Assembly (NCBI GenBank): GCA_947371015.1
Contig: CANBNK010000004.1
Location: forward strand, 25,179 to 89,178
Source of the DNA: Acetobacteraceae bacterium
Lineage (GTDB): Bacteria > Pseudomonadota > Alphaproteobacteria > Acetobacterales > Acetobacteraceae
Direction: 5' to 3'
DNA: 64,000 nt
This document shows, in pieces, positions 1-9,034 of this stretch. The translations under genes were made by a program, and so were the position numbers. The notes under the pieces are model-generated. The model was not told the DNA's origin, did no database searches, and saw only the letters and a program-made list of their open reading frames with translations. The number at the start of each line of letters is the position of its first letter. The stretch's first letter is position 1.

Positions 1-945
1 GCCGGCCATGACGTCCGACTGGTCGATCGCCATTTGCGCGGCGCGGCGGATGGCGGGGTTGTTGAAGGGCGGCTGGGCGTGGTTCAGCGTCAGCACGCCG
101 AAGATCGAGGAGCGCCCGAGACCGGGGGTGACGACGACGTTGCGGTCGCGCTTCATGCGCTCCACGAAGTCGAGCGGGGCGCGTTCCAGCCAGTCGATCT
201 CGCCCTGTTGCAGCGCGGCGACGCGGGTGGAGCTGTCGGGCAGCGAGACGATATCGACGCGGTCCACATGCACCACCTTGCCGCCGGCCAGGCCATCGGC
301 CGGCTCCGCGCGTGGGCGGTAGCGGGTGTTGCGGCGCAGCACGGCGCGGTCGCCCGGGCGCCATTCGGCACGGTCGAAGGTGAAGGGGCCGCTGCCGATG
401 ATTTCCGGCAGTTGCGCGTTGGGGGAGGTTGCCGCCAGGCGCGCGGGCATCATGAAGGGGGCGTAAGGGGCGGATTTGCCCAGGGCCTCGATGACCTGGC
501 CGAAGGGGCGGGACAACTCCAGCACGAAGGTCTTGGCATCGACCACGCGGAGGTCACGCGCGGCGGCCAGCATCTGGCGGCCCAGGCCATCCTTGGCGCC
601 CCAGCGGCGCAGGCTGGCGACGCAGTCCTCGGCCGTCACAGGCGTACCGTCATGCCATTCCAGGCCGGGGCGCAATGTGAAGGTCCAGGTCAGGCGGTCG
701 GTGCTGGCTTCCCACTTGTCCAGCATCTGCGGGCGATAGACGCCCTTGCTGTCTTCGCCGACCAGCGTGTCCCAGACGAAGAAGCCGAAGGTGCGGGTGA
801 CGACCGAGACGGTCTGGACGGGGTCCAGGCTTTGCAACTCGTTGTTCATCACCAGCCGGATGACGCTTTCCTGCGCCGGGGCGCGGCCGATGCCGGCAAG
901 CAGCAGGGCGAGGGCAAGCCCAAGGGGACGGAACAGGCGACGCAT
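1..945 (-). CDS. ABC transporter substrate-binding protein, family 5 (partial, C-terminus beyond window)
   Basis: Periplasmic binding protein of the dipeptide/oligopeptide (SBP_bac_5) class. The start ATG is at 945 and the frame stays open to the window edge, so only about the N-terminal 315 residues are present. A signal peptide (MRRLFRPLGLALALLLAG) is followed by typical family text such as the LDP block near residue 40, TFTLRPGLEWHDGTPVTAED and IIGSGPF. It lies 11 bp after the TauD-type dioxygenase gene, so the two are probably co-transcribed. It is a clear paralogue of the complete protein at 28449-29990. The ligand cannot be deduced, and no cognate permease is in the window. Confidence 0.88.
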   Translation of the reverse strand, partial: MRRLFRPLGLALALLLAGIGRAPAQESVIRLVMNNELQSLDPVQTVSVVTRTFGFFVWDTLVGEDSKGVYRPQMLDKWEASTDRLTWTFTLRPGLEWHDGTPVTAEDCVASLRRWGAKDGLGRQMLAAARDLRVVDAKTFVLELSRPFGQVIEALGKSAPYAPFMMPARLAATSPNAQLPEIIGSGPFTFDRAEWRPGDRAVLRRNTRYRPRAEPADGLAGGKVVHVDRVDIVSLPDSSTRVAALQQGEIDWLERAPLDFVERMKRDRNVVVTPGLGRSSIFGVLTLNHAQPPFNNPAIRRAAQMAIDQSDVMAG

Positions 946-956
946 GGGTCGGCTCC

Positions 957-1772
957 TCAATTGATCGGCGTGCGGCGCAGCGTGCGCGGCAGCGTTTCGT
1001 CGAACGGCGTTCTGGCGTGTTGCAGCGTGCGGTTGTTCCACAGCACCAGGTCGCCCGGCTGCCAGTGGTGGCGGTACTGGATGGCCTCGTCGTAGAGTGG
1101 GGCGCGGACCGCCTGCATCATGGCGCGGCCTTCGTCCGGCGTGCGGCCGAGGACCTCCACCGTGGTGAGCTTGTTCACCCAGAGGGCGCGGCTGTTCGTG
1201 CCGGGGACGGGCCAGAGCATCGGCTGGGTCTGCGAGAGGGTGGATTCCCGCACATTCCACTCCGCCGCCAGGGTGCCGGCGAAGGTATAGGCGTGGCGGC
1301 AGGTGGCGGCCTCGGCCTCTCGCCGCAGGTCTTCCGGCAGCAGGCCGGCGACGGCGGTGGCATCGGCGAAGACGGTATCGCCGCCCTCGGCCGGTACCTC
1401 GATGGCCGCCAGGATAAGCGCCTTCAGCGGCATCGGCTGGAACAGCTGGTCCAGGTGGAAATCCAGGTCGCCGCGGCCAAAGACGCCGTCGGCGCGCACG
1501 TTGGAGACGTGCTGCGTGTCGGGCTCCATGGCCTGGACCAGGTTCTTCTCGCGCAGTTCAACATCCCCGAACAGCCGGGCGAAGCGGGCCTGGTCGGCGG
1601 CGGTGCAGGGTTGGTCGCGCAGCAGCAGCAGGTGATGGCGGGCATAGGCGTCGCGCAGGGCGGCGGCGGTCGGCCCGTCATGCAGCCGGGACAGGTCGAG
1701 GCCAAGGATCTCGGCACCGACGCGGTCTGATAGGGGGCGGATTTCCAGCGCCGGCATGCGGGTTTGCTCCAC
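957..1772 (-). CDS. TauD/TfdA-family Fe(II)/2-oxoglutarate dioxygenase
   Basis: A 271-aa non-haem iron oxygenase of the taurine/2,4-D dioxygenase family. The metal triad is visible: the HxD pair in FHLDQL (about H106, D108) and a distal His in LQHARTPF (about H252), followed by Arg residues expected to bind 2-oxoglutarate. Length is normal for the family. Such enzymes hydroxylate sulfonates, aryloxyalkanoates and other small acids to trigger cleavage; the actual substrate is unknown. It precedes the family-5 binding protein by 11 bp, suggesting a small uptake and oxidation operon. A second possible start (MPALEIRP) lies five codons downstream. Confidence 0.85.
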   Translation of the reverse strand: MEQTRMPALEIRPLSDRVGAEILGLDLSRLHDGPTAAALRDAYARHHLLLLRDQPCTAADQARFARLFGDVELREKNLVQAMEPDTQHVSNVRADGVFGRGDLDFHLDQLFQPMPLKALILAAIEVPAEGGDTVFADATAVAGLLPEDLRREAEAATCRHAYTFAGTLAAEWNVRESTLSQTQPMLWPVPGTNSRALWVNKLTTVEVLGRTPDEGRAMMQAVRAPLYDEAIQYRHHWQPGDLVLWNNRTLQHARTPFDETLPRTLRRTPIN

Positions 1773-1852
1773 GTTTTACCAAGTCTGCGGGCCGTTGCGG
1801 CGCGGCGTCAATCTTCCTGGCCGGCGCCGGCACCACCCTGCCGCATCAGGCA

Positions 1853-2839
1853 TCAGTCGGCGTACTGCCCGGCGGCAGTGATGATGGGGCGCCAGCGGGC
1901 GACATCCTCGGCCAGCTGGCGGGTGAAGAAGGCCGGGGTGGCCTGGTCCTGCGGGGCGGCCTCGGTGGCCAGGTCGCGGAAGCGGGAGAGCAGCTTTTCA
2001 TCCCGCAGCGCGGTCTGGATGGCGCGGGACAGGCGCTGCTGCACCGCCTCCGGCGTGCCCTTGGGTGCCAACATGCCCTGCCAGATCCGCATCAGCAGGC
2101 CCGGCGCCCCCTGTTCCAGCACGGTCGGCACCCCGGTCAGCCCCTCGAAGCGGGAGCGCGTGGGCGAGGTGATGGCGTAGGGCTTCATCCGGCCGGCGCG
2201 GATATGGGCGACGGTGCTGGTGGTCTGGCCGAAGAACAGGTCGATGCGGCCGGCGATGACCTCCGTGGTGGCGGGGGCGCTGCCGCGGAAGGAGACGGTG
2301 GTGATCTGCGCGCCGGCTTCGCGTTGCAGCAGCATGCCGCCGAGATGGTCGGTGCCGCCGAGGCCGGAATTGGCGGCCGTGATCTCCAGCCCGCGCGTCT
2401 TCATCATGGCCATCAGTTCCCGCAGGTCCTTGGCCGGGAAGTCGGCGCGGGCGCAGACCAGCAGGGGGACGTCGTTGATCAGGCCGAGCGGGGCGAAGCT
2501 GGCCTCAACATCATAGGGCAGCTTGCGGTAGAGCGTGGCGCTGGCGGCGTGGCCCAGGTGGTGCATCAGCAGCGTGGCGCCATCCGGCCGGGCATTGGCG
2601 ACGCGGGCGCTGCCGATGGTGCCGCCGGCGCCGCTGACATTCTCCACCACCACGCCGGGCACGCCATCGGGCGCCAGGTCGCGGGCCATGGCTTCGGCGG
2701 CCAGGCGGGCGACGGCGTCGGTCGGGCCGCCAGCGGGATAGGGCACCACCACGGTGATGGTGCGGTCGGGCATCTGCGCGCTGGCACGGGTGGCGAGCAG
2801 CAGGGCCGGCGTGGCCAGCAGCAGTGAACGACGATGCAC
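1853..2839 (-). CDS. Bug/TctC-family tripartite tricarboxylate receptor (1 of 8)
   Basis: Periplasmic solute receptor of the Bug (TctC) family, which binds carboxylates and similar small acids. The ORF track extends to 2893, but the GTG at 2839 gives a proper signal peptide (HRRSLLLATPALLLATRASAQ) and has GGGGGA upstream, so I use a 328-aa product. Family hallmarks are VVVPYPAGGPTDAVAR after the signal, VVENVSGAGGTIG and a DLREL segment. It is divergent from the SsuA-like gene at 2963. There is no TctA/TctB membrane pair nearby, so it may be an orphan receptor or work with a distant transporter. Confidence 0.88.
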   Translation of the reverse strand: MHRRSLLLATPALLLATRASAQMPDRTITVVVPYPAGGPTDAVARLAAEAMARDLAPDGVPGVVVENVSGAGGTIGSARVANARPDGATLLMHHLGHAASATLYRKLPYDVEASFAPLGLINDVPLLVCARADFPAKDLRELMAMMKTRGLEITAANSGLGGTDHLGGMLLQREAGAQITTVSFRGSAPATTEVIAGRIDLFFGQTTSTVAHIRAGRMKPYAITSPTRSRFEGLTGVPTVLEQGAPGLLMRIWQGMLAPKGTPEAVQQRLSRAIQTALRDEKLLSRFRDLATEAAPQDQATPAFFTRQLAEDVARWRPIITAAGQYAD

Positions 2840-2962
2840 GGCGGTTCCCCCAAGGTCTTTGCGCGCAAACTGGCCAAGCGGGGCGGCTTGCACAAGGCGC
2901 CGAATTGTCGTTCCCTCGCCGTTGGGGACGCTGCGCTGGAAACAATTACCGGGAGACCGCCG

Positions 2963-3952
2963 ATGCTTCGCAACAGCATTCTGGCAGGGCTATGCGCGCT
3001 AGCATTGTCCGCCATCTATCCTGCCCGCGCCCAGGCGCCGGACCGTGTGTTGTTCCAGTTGGACTGGCTGGCCAGCGGCGAGCACGCCGCCTGGTATGCT
3101 GGCCTCGGGCAGGGCTTCTTCCGGCAGAATGGCATCGAGCTGTCGATCACCCGCGGCTATGGCAGCGGCGATACGGTGAACAAGATCGCCGCCGGCGCCG
3201 CCATGTTTGGCGTGGCGGATCTGGGCGCCGTGATGACGGCGCGGGCGCGGCAGAACATGCCGGTGAAGTCGCTCAGCATCACCTACACGCATTCGCCGCA
3301 TGCGCTGTTCGTGCTGCGCTCCTCCGGCATCACCAACTTCCGCGGGCTTGAGGGCAAGCGGATCAGCATCACGCCAGGCAACAGCCATCGGCTGTACTTC
3401 CCGGAAGTGGCGCGGCGCGCGGGCACCGACCCGGAGCGGATTACGTGGGTGAATACGGATGCCTCGGCCATGGCGGCCATGCTGATCACGCGGCGCGTCG
3501 ATGCGGCACCGTTCTATTCGATCCATTGGTACTACACCAACAAGGCGGCGCAGCGGGCGGGCGAGGAGATTGTGGTGCTGCCCTTCGTGCAGACCGGCTT
3601 CGCGATCTACGCCGCCACGCTGTTGGCGACCGACGAGACCATTCAGCGCAACCCGGACCTGACCAGGCGCTTCCTGCGCGCGGCGCATCAGAGCCTGGCC
3701 TGGAGCCGCGACAACCAGCCGGAGGCGTGCCGCATCCATGTGCGCGCCAACCCGGAAGTGGAGCAGGATGACTGCGAAGGCAGCCTGCGCGCGGTGATGG
3801 GCTTCGTGTTCAACGAGCATCAACAGCAGACCGGGCTGGGTCGCGCGGCGCCGGACCGGCTGGCCTTCACCTGGCGCGTGGTGGCGGAAAGCCAGCAGCT
3901 GGATGCCAGCTGGAATCCGGCGCAGGCGGTGGATACGAGCCTGCTGCCGTGA
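2963..3952 (+). CDS. ABC transporter substrate-binding protein, SsuA/NMT1/THI5-like
   Basis: A 329-aa periplasmic binding protein of the nitrate/sulfonate/pyrimidine class. The track start at 2834 gives an implausible N-terminus; ATG 2963 starts a clean signal peptide ending PARAQ. Mature text includes VLFQLDWLASGEHAAWYAG, FFRQNGIEL and GYGSGDTVNKI, which is typical of NMT1/THI5-like proteins. Its TGA overlaps the GTG of the ATPase gene by 4 nt, so translation is coupled and it is the receptor of the importer encoded at 2963-5467. The ligand is unknown; the downstream amidohydrolase hints at a nitrogenous ring or amide compound (inference). Confidence 0.9.
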   Translation: MLRNSILAGLCALALSAIYPARAQAPDRVLFQLDWLASGEHAAWYAGLGQGFFRQNGIELSITRGYGSGDTVNKIAAGAAMFGVADLGAVMTARARQNMPVKSLSITYTHSPHALFVLRSSGITNFRGLEGKRISITPGNSHRLYFPEVARRAGTDPERITWVNTDASAMAAMLITRRVDAAPFYSIHWYYTNKAAQRAGEEIVVLPFVQTGFAIYAATLLATDETIQRNPDLTRRFLRAAHQSLAWSRDNQPEACRIHVRANPEVEQDDCEGSLRAVMGFVFNEHQQQTGLGRAAPDRLAFTWRVVAESQQLDASWNPAQAVDTSLLP

Positions 3953-4710
3953 TCCGGCTGGAAGGGGTTGGCAAGCGCTTCGCCCGCGGCGACGTGGAGG
4001 CGCTGCGCGACGTATCGCTGACCGTGGCGCCGGGGGAGTTCGTCGCCATCGTCGGCGCCTCCGGCTGCGGCAAGAGCACCTTGCTGCGGCTGGTCGCCGG
4101 CTTGGTGCCGGCTTCGTCCGGCCGGGTGGTGCTGGATGGCACGCCGGTGATGGGGCCACGCGCGGATACCGCCATGGTGTTCCAGGCGCCGACGCTGCTG
4201 CCCTGGGCGGATGTGCTGCGCAACGTGACCTTTCCGCTGCGGCTGATGAAGCAGGCCGGCGGCGACACCGAGGCACGGGCGCGGGCGCTGCTGGAAACGG
4301 CGGGGTTGCAGGGCTTCGAGAACCGGCTGCCGAAGGAGCTGAGCGGCGGCATGCAGCAGCGCGTGGCGATCTGCAGGGCGCTGCTGCAACAACCGCGCGT
4401 GCTGCTGATGGACGAACCCTTCGGCGCGCTGGATGCGTTGACGCGCGAGGAGATGAGCCTGGAGCTGCTGCGGATCTGGTCCGGGCTGAAGATGGCGGTG
4501 CTGTTCGTGACCCACAGCATCAGCGAGGCGGTGCTGCTGGCCGACCGGGTGGTGGTGATGTCGCCACGGCCGGGGCGGGTGGCGGAGGTGATCGAGGTGG
4601 GGCTCCCGCGTCCGCGTGGCTTCGAGCAGGAGGGCACGCCTGAATTCCAGGCGGCGGCGCAGCGGATTCGCGCGCTGATCTATGGCGAGAGGTTGCCGCG
4701 TGCTGCGTAG
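3949..4710 (+). CDS. ABC transporter ATP-binding protein, SsuB/TauB-like
   Basis: A 253-aa nucleotide-binding subunit that powers the importer. Walker A is GASGCGKST (about residues 36-44), the signature is LSGGMQQR, Walker B is VLLMDEPFGALD and the switch His follows in FVTHSISEA. The DEPFGALDALTR wording is characteristic of the nitrate/taurine/sulfonate subfamily. The start is a GTG that shares 4 nt (GTGA) with the stop of the receptor gene. The 3' end overlaps the start of the permease gene, giving a coupled receptor-ATPase-permease order. Confidence 0.95.
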   Translation: MIRLEGVGKRFARGDVEALRDVSLTVAPGEFVAIVGASGCGKSTLLRLVAGLVPASSGRVVLDGTPVMGPRADTAMVFQAPTLLPWADVLRNVTFPLRLMKQAGGDTEARARALLETAGLQGFENRLPKELSGGMQQRVAICRALLQQPRVLLMDEPFGALDALTREEMSLELLRIWSGLKMAVLFVTHSISEAVLLADRVVVMSPRPGRVAEVIEVGLPRPRGFEQEGTPEFQAAAQRIRALIYGERLPRAA

Positions 4711-5467
4711 TTCGCTGCCTTCCCTGATTGCGCTGGTGCTGGTGGTGGCGGGGTGGGAAGCCGCCTGCCGCTTCCTGCACATCCGCGAATTCGTGCTGCC
4801 GGCGCCCAGCGCGATCTGGGCGCAGAGCTATGCTGCCTGGCCCAACGTGCTGCACCACACGCTGGCGACGCTGGGTACCGTCATGTGGGGCTTCATCGCC
4901 TCGGTGGTGATCTCGCTACCGCTGGCGATGCTGATCGCGGCGTCGCCGGCGATATCGGCCGCGATCTATCCGTTGCTGGTGGTGACGCAATCCATCCCCA
5001 AGGTGGCGCTGGCGCCGATCCTCATCATCGCGCTGGGCTCGAACGAGTTGCCGCGGATCATCGTGACCTTCCTCGTCGCCTTCTTCCCGCTGGTGGTCGG
5101 CACCGTGGCCGGGCTGCTGGCGACGCCGCCGGAGTTGATCGAGCTCGGCCGGTCCTGCCGTGCCAGCAAGTTGCAGGAGTTGACGCGGATACGTCTGCCC
5201 TTCGCGGTGCCCTTCGTGTTCGGCGGGCTGAAGGTGGCGGCGGCGCTGGCGGTGGTGGGCGCCGTGGTGGCGGAGTTCGTCGGCGCCGATGCCGGGCTGG
5301 GCTACCTGATCCAGACCAGCATGGCCTTCTTCAAGACGCCGCTGGCCTTCGGCGCAGTGGTGATATTGGCGGCCATGGGCATCGTGCTGTTCCAGGCGGT
5401 GACCTTGATCGAGAAGCTTTTGTTTCCATGGTCCAGCGGGGCGGACCAACCGCCCCCGGGCATGTAG
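4700..5467 (+). CDS. ABC transporter permease, SsuC/TauC-like
   Basis: Integral membrane subunit of the same importer, 255 aa from the GTG at 4700, with about six hydrophobic segments. I prefer 4700 over the track start 4682 because AGAGG sits 7 nt upstream of the GTG and the product then begins directly before the first membrane helix (SLPSLIALVLVVAGW). The coupling loop region reads ELIELGRSCRASKLQ followed by RIRLPFAVPFVFGGLK, as in BPD_transp_1 permeases. It overlaps the ATPase 3' end by 11 nt. The amidohydrolase gene follows 13 bp later with a strong Shine-Dalgarno. Confidence 0.92.
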   Translation: MLRSSLPSLIALVLVVAGWEAACRFLHIREFVLPAPSAIWAQSYAAWPNVLHHTLATLGTVMWGFIASVVISLPLAMLIAASPAISAAIYPLLVVTQSIPKVALAPILIIALGSNELPRIIVTFLVAFFPLVVGTVAGLLATPPELIELGRSCRASKLQELTRIRLPFAVPFVFGGLKVAAALAVVGAVVAEFVGADAGLGYLIQTSMAFFKTPLAFGAVVILAAMGIVLFQAVTLIEKLLFPWSSGADQPPPGM

Positions 5468-5480
5468 GAGGAGAGCCGTC

Positions 5481-6989
5481 ATGGCGCAGATTCAACCCGG
5501 CCACGTGCTGATCAAGGGCGCGCGGCTGATGGACCCGGGCAAGCGCCGGGCCGAGGCCACCGACGTGCTGGTGACCGATGGCGTCATCGCCGCCATAGGT
5601 GTTGGCCTGGCGACGCCGGAGGGGGCGCAGATCGTCGAGGCCGAGGGGATGATCATCCACCCCGGGCTGATCAACGCGCACACCCACGGCCATGGCGGCC
5701 TGGCGCGCGGCCAGGGCGACAAGTGGACGCTGGAGCTGCTGCTGGCGGCGGCACCGTGGATCACCGGCAATCGGGCGACAGCGGACAAGAAGCTGACGAC
5801 GCAGATCATCGCCGCCGAGATGGTCAGCAAGGGCTGCACCGCGGCCTATGACCTGTTCTACGAATTCCCGCTGCCGTCGCAGGATGGGCTGGATGCGGTG
5901 GCCGAGGCCTATGCGGAAGTCGGCATGCGCGCGGTCATCGCGCCGATGGTGGCCGACCGCACGATGTATGAGGCCATCCCCGGCCTGTACGACGCGCTGC
6001 CGAGCGGGTTGCAGGCGCGGGTGGACAAGCTGCGGCTGAAGCCGTTCGGCGATACGCTGGCGGCGATGGAAGGCGCGCTGAAGGCGTGGAAGTGGAACAG
6101 CGCGGACATCCGCTTCGCGGTGGCGCCGACCATTCCGCTGCATTGCGCGGACGCCTTCATGTGCGCCTGCGGCAAGCTGGCGCGGGAGCATGGCGTCGGC
6201 CTGCACAGCCATATCGGCGAGAGCAAGGTGCAGGCGGTGGCCGGCATGAAGCGCTACGGCAAGACGCTGGTGGCGCATCTGGACGGGCTTGGCCTGCTGG
6301 GGCCGGACTTCACCGCGGCGCACGCCATTTGGCTGGATGATGAGGACCTGAAGCGCATGGCGGCGCATGGCGCATCGCTGGCGCATAACCCGGGCAGCAA
6401 CATGCGGCTGGGCAATGGCATGTTCCGCTTCCGCCAGGCGGTGGATGCGGGCGTGAATGTCGGCATCGGCACTGATGGCGCCAATTGCTCCGACAACCAG
6501 AACATGTACGAGGCGATGCGCTACGCCTCCATGCTGTCGAAGGTGCAGACGCCGGACCCGCGCTTCTGGGCCAGCGTGGAGGAAGTGTATTCCGCGGCGA
6601 CCAAGGGCTCGGCGCAGGCCATGGGGTTCAAGGATATCGGCGAGATCGCGGTCGGCAAGAAGGCGGATATCGTCTTCCTCGGCCTGGATACGCTGAACTG
6701 GATTCCGCACAACTGGAGCGTGAACCAGGTGGTGCATACCGAGGACGGCACCGGCGTGCGCCATGTGATGATCGGCGGCCGCTTCGTGTTCAAGGACGGC
6801 AAGCATACCACGCTGGACCTGCGCAAGCTGGCGGTGGAGGCCGAGGCCGCGCGCGAGCGGCTGGAGGCGCTGAATGCCGAGAACAAGCAGATGTACGACA
6901 TGCTGGAGCCGGTGGTGGCCAGCTTCTGCCCCGGCCTGGCGGCGCAACCGTATCATCTGAAGCGGTATCTCTGCGACGCGCCGGCGTAG
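5481..6989 (+). CDS. Amidohydrolase (cytosine deaminase/chlorohydrolase-like, COG0402 type)
   Basis: A 502-aa metal-dependent hydrolase of the amidohydrolase superfamily. Visible metal ligands are the N-terminal HxH in NAHTHGHGG (H67, H69), a later His in LHSHIGES and the Asp in GIGTDGANCSDN. The AHNPGSNMRLGNG block is typical of the deaminase/chlorohydrolase branch (TrzN, AtzB, guanine-deaminase-like). The strong GGAGGAGAG ribosome-binding site and 13-bp gap place it in one operon with the SsuABC-like importer, suggesting that it deaminates or dechlorinates the imported compound. Exact substrate unknown. Confidence 0.85.
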   Translation: MAQIQPGHVLIKGARLMDPGKRRAEATDVLVTDGVIAAIGVGLATPEGAQIVEAEGMIIHPGLINAHTHGHGGLARGQGDKWTLELLLAAAPWITGNRATADKKLTTQIIAAEMVSKGCTAAYDLFYEFPLPSQDGLDAVAEAYAEVGMRAVIAPMVADRTMYEAIPGLYDALPSGLQARVDKLRLKPFGDTLAAMEGALKAWKWNSADIRFAVAPTIPLHCADAFMCACGKLAREHGVGLHSHIGESKVQAVAGMKRYGKTLVAHLDGLGLLGPDFTAAHAIWLDDEDLKRMAAHGASLAHNPGSNMRLGNGMFRFRQAVDAGVNVGIGTDGANCSDNQNMYEAMRYASMLSKVQTPDPRFWASVEEVYSAATKGSAQAMGFKDIGEIAVGKKADIVFLGLDTLNWIPHNWSVNQVVHTEDGTGVRHVMIGGRFVFKDGKHTTLDLRKLAVEAEAARERLEALNAENKQMYDMLEPVVASFCPGLAAQPYHLKRYLCDAPA

Positions 6990-7031
6990 CCGCCCGGGCG
7001 CTGCCGGCATGCGTCTTGCTGGCTACGGCGC

Positions 7032-7991
7032 ATGTTCAAGCGCCGTACGTTCCTTCTCGCCGCCCTGCTCCCCCGCCCTGCCTTTGCGCAGTGGCAGCCG
7101 GAGCGCACCATCCGCATGGTCGCCCCCTTTGCTGCCGGGGGCGCCAGCGACCTGATCGCCCGCATGGTGGCGGAGGAGATGTCCCCGCTGCTCGGTCAGC
7201 AGGTGGTGGTGGAAAACCGCACCGGCGCCGGCGGCAGCGTTGGCACCGAAGCCGTGGTGCGGGCACGTCCGGATGGCCTGACCCTGCTGATGGGCAGCCA
7301 GGCCACCCACGCCACCAACCCTGCCTTGCAGAAGCTGAGCTTCGACCCGATCGCCGACCTCGCGGGCATCGGCCCGGTAGCCGGCGTGCCCGCCGTGATG
7401 GTGGTGCCGGCCGATTTGCCGGCCCGGAATCTGGCCGAGTTCATCGCGCTGGCCCGCGCGCGGCCCGGCGCGGTGACCTATGGCAGCGCCGGCATCGGCG
7501 CTTCCACACACCTGGCGGGGGCGTTGCTTGCGCAACTCGCGGGCATCGAGTTGCAGCATGTGCCCTACCGCGGCACCGCGCTGGCCATGCAGGACCTGAT
7601 CGCCGGGCGAATCAACATGATGATGGATACGCTGCCGACGGCGCTGCCGCATATCCATGGCGGGCGCATCCGGGCGCTGGCGGTCAGCACCACCGCGCGC
7701 AACCCGACATTGCCCGATGTGCCGACCGTGGCCGAGGCCGGCGTGCCCGGCTATGAGGCGCTGAACTGGTATGGGCTATACGCGCCGACGGCGACGCCGG
7801 AAGCCGCGGTGGCCCGGCTGAACCAGGTGCTGGCGGCGGTGGTGGCGCGGCCGGCCTTCCAGGCCAGGCTGGCGGCGCAGGGCATGCTGCCGATGGCGTT
7901 GGACCGCGCCGCCTTCACCGCCTATGCCACCGCCGACCGGCAGCGCTGGACCGACGTGGTCCGCACCGCCAACATCACGCCTGCCGACTGA
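7032..7991 (+). CDS. Bug/TctC-family tripartite tricarboxylate receptor (2 of 8)
   Basis: A 319-aa periplasmic receptor. The short signal (MFKRRTFLLAALLPRPAFAQ) is followed by the family pattern RMVAPFAAGGASDLIARM, VVENRTGAGGSVG and VPYRGTALAMQDLIAGRINMM. It is 42 bp after the amidohydrolase gene and 11 bp before another Bug gene, so the two receptors and the upstream importer/hydrolase genes may form one transcript. The paired receptors could bind the substrate and product of the same pathway (inference). Confidence 0.88.
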   Translation: MFKRRTFLLAALLPRPAFAQWQPERTIRMVAPFAAGGASDLIARMVAEEMSPLLGQQVVVENRTGAGGSVGTEAVVRARPDGLTLLMGSQATHATNPALQKLSFDPIADLAGIGPVAGVPAVMVVPADLPARNLAEFIALARARPGAVTYGSAGIGASTHLAGALLAQLAGIELQHVPYRGTALAMQDLIAGRINMMMDTLPTALPHIHGGRIRALAVSTTARNPTLPDVPTVAEAGVPGYEALNWYGLYAPTATPEAAVARLNQVLAAVVARPAFQARLAAQGMLPMALDRAAFTAYATADRQRWTDVVRTANITPAD

Positions 7992-8002
7992 GGACTTTCC
8001 CC

Positions 8003-8968
8003 ATGTTTCGCCGTTCGCTGCTTGCCGCGCTCGCCGTGCCCGCCCTTGCCCGGGCCCAAGGGACCGCGGTTGGCTGGCCGGACCATCCGGTGCGCTGGAT
8101 CATCAACTTCCCGCCCGGGGGGGCCGCGGATACGCTGTCCCGTGCGCTGTGCGACAGCATCGGGGCGAAGCTGGGCCAGCCGCTGGTGCCGGAGAACCGG
8201 CCGGGCGCCGGCGGCATGGTCGGCGCCGACCTGGTGGCCAAGGCGCGCGGCGACCAGCACATCGTCATCATGTCCAACGCGGCGTCGCACGGCATCGGGC
8301 CGGTGCTGTACAACAACGTGCCCTACGACACGCTGCGAGACTTCCAGCATGTCGCGCTGGTCGGCACTTTTCCGAGTGTGCTGTGCGTGAACACCGATTT
8401 TCCGGCGCGGACCCTGGCCGAGTTCATCGCCGAGGCGAAGAAGCGCGGTGGCATCAGCTATGGCAGCGGCGGCAACGGCACCATGAACCACCTGTGCGGC
8501 CAGTTGCTCGGCAAGGCGGCGGGGGTGGAGCTGACGCATGTGCCCTACCGCGGCAGCGCGCCGGCGCTGACGGATACCATGGGCGGGCAGATCCCGGCCA
8601 TCATGGAGAGCCTGCCGATCGCACTGCCGCATATCCGCGCCGGGCGATTGCGGCCATTGGCCACCAGCGAGGCCACGCGGGCGGCGACCACGCCGGACGT
8701 GCAGACCTTCGCCGAGGCCGGCTTTGGCGCGGCGCAATCGACCAACTGGTTCGGGTTCTCGGTGCCGGCGGGCGTGCCGGCGGCGCTGGTGCAGCGCTGG
8801 GTGGAGGTGATCCACGCCGCACTGGCCGACCCGAAGACGCGGGAGCGCTTCGGCACTATCGGCGTGGTGCCGGGCACCGGCGGGCCGGCCGAGTACACCG
8901 CCCTGGTGACCAACGAGCTGGCCCGCTGGCGCGAGGTGATCCGCGCCGGCAACATCAAGGCGGAATAG
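8003..8968 (+). CDS. Bug/TctC-family tripartite tricarboxylate receptor (3 of 8)
   Basis: A 321-aa receptor with signal MFRRSLLAALAVPALARAQ. Family text includes WIINFPPGGAADTLSRAL, VPENRPGAGGMVGADL, VPYRGSAPALTDTMGGQIP and the C-terminal GVPAALVQRW. It is the last gene before a GC-rich hairpin at 8977-9000 that separates it from the convergent Bug gene. It differs clearly in sequence from its neighbour at 7032, so this is not a very recent duplication. Confidence 0.88.
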   Translation: MFRRSLLAALAVPALARAQGTAVGWPDHPVRWIINFPPGGAADTLSRALCDSIGAKLGQPLVPENRPGAGGMVGADLVAKARGDQHIVIMSNAASHGIGPVLYNNVPYDTLRDFQHVALVGTFPSVLCVNTDFPARTLAEFIAEAKKRGGISYGSGGNGTMNHLCGQLLGKAAGVELTHVPYRGSAPALTDTMGGQIPAIMESLPIALPHIRAGRLRPLATSEATRAATTPDVQTFAEAGFGAAQSTNWFGFSVPAGVPAALVQRWVEVIHAALADPKTRERFGTIGVVPGTGGPAEYTALVTNELARWREVIRAGNIKAE

Positions 8969-8976
8969 GCCGCCTG

Positions 8977-9000
8977 GCCCCGGGCGAGGTGGCCCGGGGC
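8977..9000. terminator. Bidirectional hairpin between convergent Bug genes
   Basis: Perfect 9-bp inverted repeat GCCCCGGGC / GCCCGGGGC with a 6-nt loop in the 66-bp gap between two convergent genes. There is no T-run, so it may act as an RNA-stabilising 3' hairpin or a weak intrinsic terminator. Confidence 0.6.
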
Positions 9001-9034
9001 AATGGGCCGTTGCTGGGCGCGGCTGCCGTCGCCG

